Notes under the pieces: generated by a model
Seen by the model: only the letters and a program-made list of their open reading frames with translations
Database searches by the model: none
What the model was told of the DNA's origin: nothing
Program-made: the position numbers and the translations under genes
From: Rhodanobacter glycinis
Lineage (GTDB): Bacteria > Pseudomonadota > Gammaproteobacteria > Xanthomonadales > Rhodanobacteraceae
Reading direction: 5' to 3'
Length of the DNA: 64,000 nt
NCBI RefSeq assembly: GCF_006438785.1
Contig: NZ_RCZB01000001.1
Location: 1,127,912 to 1,191,911 of the forward strand
Part shown: positions 59,844 to 64,000 of the stretch, piece after piece
How positions within the stretch are numbered: position 1 is the first letter of the stretch
How the letters are laid out: every line of letters starts with the position of its first letter

Positions 59844-61097
59844 TCAGCGATCGACTTCGCCGAACACGAGGTCATAAGTACCGATCATGGCCACCACGTC
59901 GGCGAGCATGTGGCCGCGCACGATGGTGTCCATGGATGACAGGTGGGCAAAGCCCGGTGCGCGCAGATGCACGCGGAACGGCTTGTTGGCGCCGTCGGAA
60001 ACCAGGTAGCAGCCGAACTCGCCCTTCGGCGCCTCGACCGCACAATAGGTCTCGCCGGCCGGCACGCAGTAGCCTTCGGTGAACAACTTGAAGTGATGGA
60101 TCATGGCTTCCATGTCCTCCTTCATCTCGACCCGCGATGGTGGCGCGACCTTGAAGTTCTGCACCATCACCGGGCCGGGATTGGCCTTCAGCCACTTCAC
60201 GCACTGCTGGATGATCCGGTTTGACTGGCGCATTTCTTCCACGCGCACCAGGTAACGGTCGTAGCAGTCGCCGCCAACACCGACCGGGATGTCGAAATCC
60301 ATCTCGGCGTACTTAGCGTACGGCTGCTTCTTGCGCAGATCCCAGGCGATGCCCGAGCCGCGCAGCATCACACCGGTCATGCCCCACTGCTGGGCCATTT
60401 CCGGCGAGATCACGCCGATGCCGACGGTACGCTGTTTCCAGATGCGGTTGGTGGTGAGCAGATCCTCGTACTCGTCCACCTTCGACGGAAAATCGGCGGC
60501 GAACGCTTCGAGGTAATCCAGCATCGAACCTTCGCGCCAGCTGTTGATGCGCTTCAGGTCCTTGCCCTTGTGCCACGGCGACTCGCGGTACTGCGACATC
60601 TGCGCCGGCAGATCGCGGTAGACGCCGCCGGGACGGTAATAGGTCGCGTGCATGCGCGCACCCGACACTGCCTCGTAGACGTCCATCAGCTCTTCGCGCT
60701 CGCGGAACGCGTACAGGAACACTGCCATCGCACCGAGATCGAGTGCGTTCGAGCCGATCCACATCAGGTGGTTCAGAATGCGGGTGATCTCGTCGAACAT
60801 GGTGCGGATGTACTGCGCGCGCTCCGGCGCCTCGATGCCCAGCAGGGTCTCGATCGCTTTCACGTAGGCGTGCTCGTTGCACATCATCGAGACGTAATCG
60901 AGCCGGTCCATGTAGCCGATCGACTGGTTGAACGGCTTGGACTCGGCCAGCTTCTCGGTGCCACGGTGCAGCAGGCCGATGTGCGGATCGGCGCGCACGA
61001 TGGTCTCGCCGTCCATCTCCATGATCAGGCGCAGCACGCCGTGCGCAGCCGGATGCTGCGGGCCGAAGTTCATCGTGTAATTGCGGATTTCCTGCAT
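59844..61097 (-). CDS. nuoD: NADH-quinone oxidoreductase subunit D
   Basis: 49-kDa-type subunit lining the quinone cavity, 417 residues. [15 protein letters not shown] near the N-terminus holds the quinone-site His, and [16 protein letters not shown] and the C-terminal DLVFGEVDR are typical. A TTG at 61103 is in frame, but ATG 61097 has GGGAG eight bases upstream and lies two bases beyond the nuoC stop. Confidence 0.97.
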   Translation of the reverse strand: MQEIRNYTMNFGPQHPAAHGVLRLIMEMDGETIVRADPHIGLLHRGTEKLAESKPFNQSIGYMDRLDYVSMMCNEHAYVKAIETLLGIEAPERAQYIRTMFDEITRILNHLMWIGSNALDLGAMAVFLYAFREREELMDVYEAVSGARMHATYYRPGGVYRDLPAQMSQYRESPWHKGKDLKRINSWREGSMLDYLEAFAADFPSKVDEYEDLLTTNRIWKQRTVGIGVISPEMAQQWGMTGVMLRGSGIAWDLRKKQPYAKYAEMDFDIPVGVGGDCYDRYLVRVEEMRQSNRIIQQCVKWLKANPGPVMVQNFKVAPPSRVEMKEDMEAMIHHFKLFTEGYCVPAGETYCAVEAPKGEFGCYLVSDGANKPFRVHLRAPGFAHLSSMDTIVRGHMLADVVAMIGTYDLVFGEVDR

Positions 61098-61099
61098 GC

Positions 61100-61828
61100 T
61101 CAATTCTCCCGCCAGTGGTCGGCGGCCTCGGCCTTGGCCTGCATCAGGTCGGCGTCGTCGCGGATGGTGCGCGGTACCAGCACGCGCGGCTCGATCGACA
61201 CCGGTTCATAGATCACACGCTTCTGCTCGGGGTCGTAGCGCACCTCGACGTTGCCGATCAGCGGAAAATCCTTGCGGAACGGATGGCCGACGAAACCGTA
61301 ATCGGTGAGGATGCGGCGCAGATCGGGATGACCATCGAAGATGATTCCGTACAGATCGAACGCCTCGCGCTCGAACCAGTTCACGCCCGGCCACACCAGG
61401 GTCAGCGACGGCACCACCGGCATGCTGTCGTCGGCGCAGAACACACGCAAGCGCAGGCGACGGTTGTGCTCGATCGACAGCAGCTGGATCACCGCAGCGA
61501 ACCGGCGCGGCTCATTCGCCCCACGTGGGCGTCCGGCCCAGTCGAAGCGACCCATCGCCTCACCTTCCACACCACGCGAGAACCCGGTACCGGAAATGGT
61601 CTCGGTATCCCACTCGGTCTGGCCGTAGCCGAGGTAATCGATGCCACACAGATCGATCAGCTCACTGAAGCGGAACGCCGGTTCGTCGCGCAACGCCGTA
61701 GCCACCGCGATCAGATCGGCAGCAGCCAGCTCGGCGGTGGTCTCGTTGCGCACCGTGCTGATGGTCAGCATGTCGCCGAATCGCGCGGCGAGCTGCCCGG
61801 CCAGCGAGGTCTTTTGCGTGTCAGTCAT
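61100..61828 (-). CDS. nuoC: NADH-quinone oxidoreductase subunit C
   Basis: 30-kDa-type peripheral subunit, 242 residues, separate from NuoD unlike the fused NuoCD of E. coli. The family signature is [25 protein letters not shown] in segments, then [13 protein letters not shown]. The C-terminus extends about 45 residues past this and is polar. It starts 25 bases after nuoB. Confidence 0.97.
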   Translation of the reverse strand: MTDTQKTSLAGQLAARFGDMLTISTVRNETTAELAAADLIAVATALRDEPAFRFSELIDLCGIDYLGYGQTEWDTETISGTGFSRGVEGEAMGRFDWAGRPRGANEPRRFAAVIQLLSIEHNRRLRLRVFCADDSMPVVPSLTLVWPGVNWFEREAFDLYGIIFDGHPDLRRILTDYGFVGHPFRKDFPLIGNVEVRYDPEQKRVIYEPVSIEPRVLVPRTIRDDADLMQAKAEAADHWREN

Positions 61829-61853
61829 GGGCTGCGCCTTCAGAGTGTGCCGT

Positions 61854-62411
61854 TCAAGAGCGCGCGATGGTGCTGGTGCGGCGGATTTTCTTCTGCAACT
61901 GCAGGATGCCGTGGATCAACGCCTCGGCCGTGGGCGGACAGCCCGGCACGTAGATGTCCACCGGCACGATGCGATCGCAACCGCGCACCACCGAATAGGA
62001 GTAGTGGTAATAACCACCGCCGTTGGCGCAACTGCCCATCGAGATCACCCATTTCGGCTCGGGCATCTGGTCATAGACCTTGCGCAGCGCCGGGGCCATC
62101 TTGTTGACCAGGGTGCCGGCCACGATCATCACGTCGGACTGGCGCGGGCTGGGACGGAAGATCACGCCGTAGCGATCCAGATCCAGCCGCGCCGCGCCGG
62201 CATGCATCATCTCGACCGCGCAGCAGGCCAGACCGAACGTCATCGGCCACATCGAGCCGGTGCGCGCCCAGTTCATCAGCGCATCGACGCTGGTGGTGGC
62301 GAAACCGCGCTGCACCACCGGGTTGTCGCCGGCCGGACGCAGGATATCGTCGACAAGGTTCAAGGGCTGCGGGTTATGCATCACCTTGTCGATGCTGGTC
62401 ATCACTCCCAT
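61854..62411 (-). CDS. nuoB: NADH-quinone oxidoreductase subunit B
   Basis: Carries the terminal [4Fe-4S] cluster N2 next to quinone. The 185 residues show [27 protein letters not shown] and [11 protein letters not shown], which supply the four Cys ligands including the adjacent pair. ATG 62411 ([11 protein letters not shown]) has AGGGAG seven bases upstream and overlaps nuoA by 10 bases; ATG 62402 is in frame but its only ribosome-binding site is too close. Confidence 0.96.
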   Translation of the reverse strand: MGVMTSIDKVMHNPQPLNLVDDILRPAGDNPVVQRGFATTSVDALMNWARTGSMWPMTFGLACCAVEMMHAGAARLDLDRYGVIFRPSPRQSDVMIVAGTLVNKMAPALRKVYDQMPEPKWVISMGSCANGGGYYHYSYSVVRGCDRIVPVDIYVPGCPPTAEALIHGILQLQKKIRRTSTIARS

Positions 62412-62758
62412 TCGAGCGCTCCCTTTTTCCACACGTAGGCAAAACCGATGACCAGCAGCAACAGGAACAGCGCCATCTCGATCAGCGCGATCATGCCGAT
62501 CTGCTGGAATACCACCGCCCACGGAAACAGGAAGGCGATTTCCAGATCGAAAATGATGAACAGGATGGCAAGCAGGTAGTAGCGCACATCGAAGCGCATG
62601 CGGGCATCTTCGAACGCCTCGAAACCGCACTCGTAGGGCGCAAGTTTTTCCGCCTCGGGACGGCGCGGGCCGGCCAGCAGGCCGACGGCCAGCAACACCA
62701 GGCCGAGGCCGGTGGCAACGCCGATGAACAACAGAACAGGCCAGTATTCGGCAAGCAC
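62402..62758 (-). CDS. nuoA: NADH-quinone oxidoreductase subunit A
   Basis: First gene of nuoA-N, a three-helix membrane subunit of 118 residues. [33 protein letters not shown] in segments holds the quinone-gate loop with the conserved Cys and the helix-2 Asp/Glu pair. The start is GTG at 62758 with GGAGG eleven bases upstream; an ATG eight bases further on the same strand is in another frame. All 14 nuo genes follow in canonical order with overlaps or short gaps. Confidence 0.96.
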   Translation of the reverse strand: MLAEYWPVLLFIGVATGLGLVLLAVGLLAGPRRPEAEKLAPYECGFEAFEDARMRFDVRYYLLAILFIIFDLEIAFLFPWAVVFQQIGMIALIEMALFLLLLVIGFAYVWKKGALEWE

Positions 62759-62936
62759 GATGCAACATACCTCCGCGCCATCAGGCGCATCAGTGACCGC
62801 GGGGAATGATCCAGTAACTCACGGTCCGGCGACTTCGATTCGGCAGGCCGATATGGCCATGGGCTGCTCGCCCACGCTCGCAAGTCTGAAACCGCAAGCG
62901 CCCGATGTTTCGCGAGATGAGTTCGCGAATCGCGGC

Positions 62937-62964
62937 ATTGTATCAGTGCATGTGGGTACAACAA
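62937..62964 (-). promoter_or_regulatory. Promoter candidate for the nuo operon
   Basis: On the minus strand TTGTTG (62959-62964), a 16-base spacer and TACAAT (62937-62942). The resulting leader would be about 170 bases and begins with a hairpin (TTCGCG and CGCGAA arms, 62909-62929). The 273-base gap otherwise holds no gene. Confidence 0.6.
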
Positions 62965-63031
62965 GCCTTGACGGCCGATACGATGCGCAATAGCGACACC
63001 CGCCATCACCGTGACGCCACAGCGAACAGGT

Positions 63032-63385
63032 TCACATGGTGTGAGTGGCCCGTTCCGAGGTCAGCGTGCCGGCGAGGATGTTCTCGATCCGGCTACGGGC
63101 GGCCTCCGCGTCACCCGATTCGTTGAAATGGATGCCGATGCCGGCAGTGCGATTGCCCTGCGCGCCGACCGGGCTGATCCAGACCACCTTGCCGACCACG
63201 GACAATCGTTCGGTTTCCTCGGCCAGGGTCACCAGCAGCACCACTTCGTCACCGAGCGAGTACGTCTGCGCGGTCGCTGCAAACAGGCCGCCGTGCTTCA
63301 GGAACGGCATGTACGCGTTGTACAGGGAGGCCGCGTCCTTGATTTTCAGTGAAATGATGCCTTGACGGGCAACCGTGGGTTTCAT
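63032..63385 (-). CDS. pilZ: PilZ-domain protein of type IV pilus assembly
   Basis: A 117-residue single PilZ domain. The segments LKHGGLFAATAQTYSLGDEVVLLVTL and VGKVVWISPVGAQGNRTAGIGIHF match the founding PilZ pilus proteins. The RxxxR and DxSxxG c-di-GMP-binding motifs are not present, as in the Xanthomonas pilus-type PilZ proteins that do not bind c-di-GMP and instead contact PilB and the EAL protein FimX. An EAL-domain gene lies just downstream on the same strand, which is suggestive but not proof of a link. Confidence 0.9.
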   Translation of the reverse strand: MKPTVARQGIISLKIKDAASLYNAYMPFLKHGGLFAATAQTYSLGDEVVLLVTLAEETERLSVVGKVVWISPVGAQGNRTAGIGIHFNESGDAEAARSRIENILAGTLTSERATHTM

Positions 63386-63473
63386 GCGGGGCTCCTGCCG
63401 AGCGCCCGAAGCGCCCGATCGTTGACGCTGATCTTAGTTGCTGTGTCGCAACAGCACCACTCTGGCGGCATCC

Positions 63474-64000
63474 TCATCCGCCGTCGGGCTGTCCGGCCAG
63501 GAGGGACTGGCGTTCGTTGACGAGGGTTCCCCATGTCGAGGGGGGCACCCATCCGGCGACCCAGCCCGCCACCGCCTCGGCGGGCATCGGCCGCGAGATC
63601 GAGAAACCCTGCAATTGGTGACATCCCAGCGAGGCCAGCAGGTCGCCTTGCGCCGATGTCTCGACACCTTCGGCGATCACCGTCTTGGCCAGCATGCGTG
63701 CGGTGGTGATGACGCCCGCCGCGATCGCCATGTTACGTTCGTCGTTGAGGATGTCGCGCACGAAACTCTGATCGAGCTTGATGTGTTCGATATCCAGCTG
63801 CTGGATGTGGCTCAGCGAGGCACTGCCGGTACCGAAGTCGTCCAGCCCGACCCGGATGCCGCGCCGGCGACACTCCTCGATGACCACCTTCGCGCGGGCG
63901 TGATCCATCGACGGGCCGGTTTCGGTCACCTCGATGCCGAAGCCCACGTCCATCACGCCCGGATACATTTCCAGCGCGGCGTCGATGTCGGTGAAAAACG
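63474..64000 (-). CDS. EAL-domain protein (5' part outside window)
   Basis: The C-terminal ~175 residues of an EAL (c-di-GMP phosphodiesterase-type) domain; the frame is open through the right window edge. Visible motifs are FFTDIDAALEMYP leading to IEVTETG, DDFGTGSASL (loop 6), HIKLDQSF and EGVETSAQGDL, and GFSISRPMP at the end. These hold most metal and catalytic residues, but the ExLxR motif itself and any GGDEF, PAS or transmembrane part are beyond the window, so activity cannot be judged. It lies about 90 bases downstream of the pilZ end on the same strand, which places it after, not before, the window-edge gene in transcription order. Confidence 0.88.
   Translation of the reverse strand, partial: FFTDIDAALEMYPGVMDVGFGIEVTETGPSMDHARAKVVIEECRRRGIRVGLDDFGTGSASLSHIQQLDIEHIKLDQSFVRDILNDERNMAIAAGVITTARMLAKTVIAEGVETSAQGDLLASLGCHQLQGFSISRPMPAEAVAGWVAGWVPPSTWGTLVNERQSLLAGQPDGG

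Noticed and set aside
62759..63031. secG and a tRNA-Leu upstream of nuoA, as in some xanthomonads
   Set aside because: No tRNA cloverleaf and no SecG-like frame is present; only a promoter candidate and leader.

Overview
The window is chromosomal DNA of a GC-rich gammaproteobacterium. Gene content and order point to the Xanthomonadales, most likely Rhodanobacteraceae (Rhodanobacter, Dyella, Frateuria and relatives). The arguments are the mtnA-gyrA and sucA-sucB-lpdA neighbourhoods, a class III PHA synthase pair, a GyrA with Gln at position 83 as in Stenotrophomonas and Xanthomonas, and the arrangement nuoA-N, initiator tRNA, rimP-nusA-infB-rbfA-truB-rpsO-pnp on one strand. The taxonomic call is inference from recognised families; no database was searched.

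Layout. 1-3.7 kb: the 3' end of a serine hydrolase, then fumC and purB, which are divergent. 3.7-7.6 kb: the only clearly accessory stretch, with an IS110-family transposase remnant, a universal stress protein and a P3A-type proton ATPase, bracketed by a short imperfect inverted sequence. 7.7-9 kb: a glutathione S-transferase divergent from an HxlR regulator with palindromes between them. 9-19.1 kb: almost the whole sulfate-to-cysteine pathway (cysK, cysG, a CysB-like regulator, fused ATP sulfurylase/APS kinase, cysH, cysI, cysJ). 19.3-21.4 kb: the ribosomal oxygenase roxA, translationally coupled to a GNAT protein. 21.7-27.4 kb: sucA-sucB-lpdA. 27.6-31.8 kb: a LOG-type hydrolase, a YhdH/AcuI reductase, a PilH-like response regulator, a CbpA-like J-protein with an Hsp20, and a peroxiredoxin. 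A dead ABC-ATPase fragment follows.

From 32 kb to the end every recognised gene is on the minus strand: gyrA, mtnA, phaC, phaE, pnp, rpsO, truB, rbfA, infB, nusA, rimP, initiator tRNA, the complete 14-gene complex I operon (nuoA to nuoN), a PilZ-domain pilus protein and the 3' part of an EAL-domain protein cut by the window end.

How the genes work together. The cys block converts sulfate through APS, PAPS, sulfite and sulfide to cysteine, and includes siroheme synthesis for CysI and a likely transcriptional regulator. An identical 11-mer occurs in the promoter of that regulator and in a perfect 11-bp inverted repeat directly upstream of cysJ, suggesting one regulatory circuit. fumC, sucAB-lpdA and nuoA-N cover TCA-cycle steps and NADH oxidation. 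The rimP-to-pnp block is a translation and RNA-metabolism cluster whose leader carries two terminator-like hairpins behind the initiator tRNA. No CRISPR array, prophage, toxin-antitoxin pair or recognisable defence system is visible, and I do not see a clearly undescribed multi-gene system. The most testable novelties are the cys palindrome circuit, the usp/proton-ATPase insertion and the roxA-GNAT pair.
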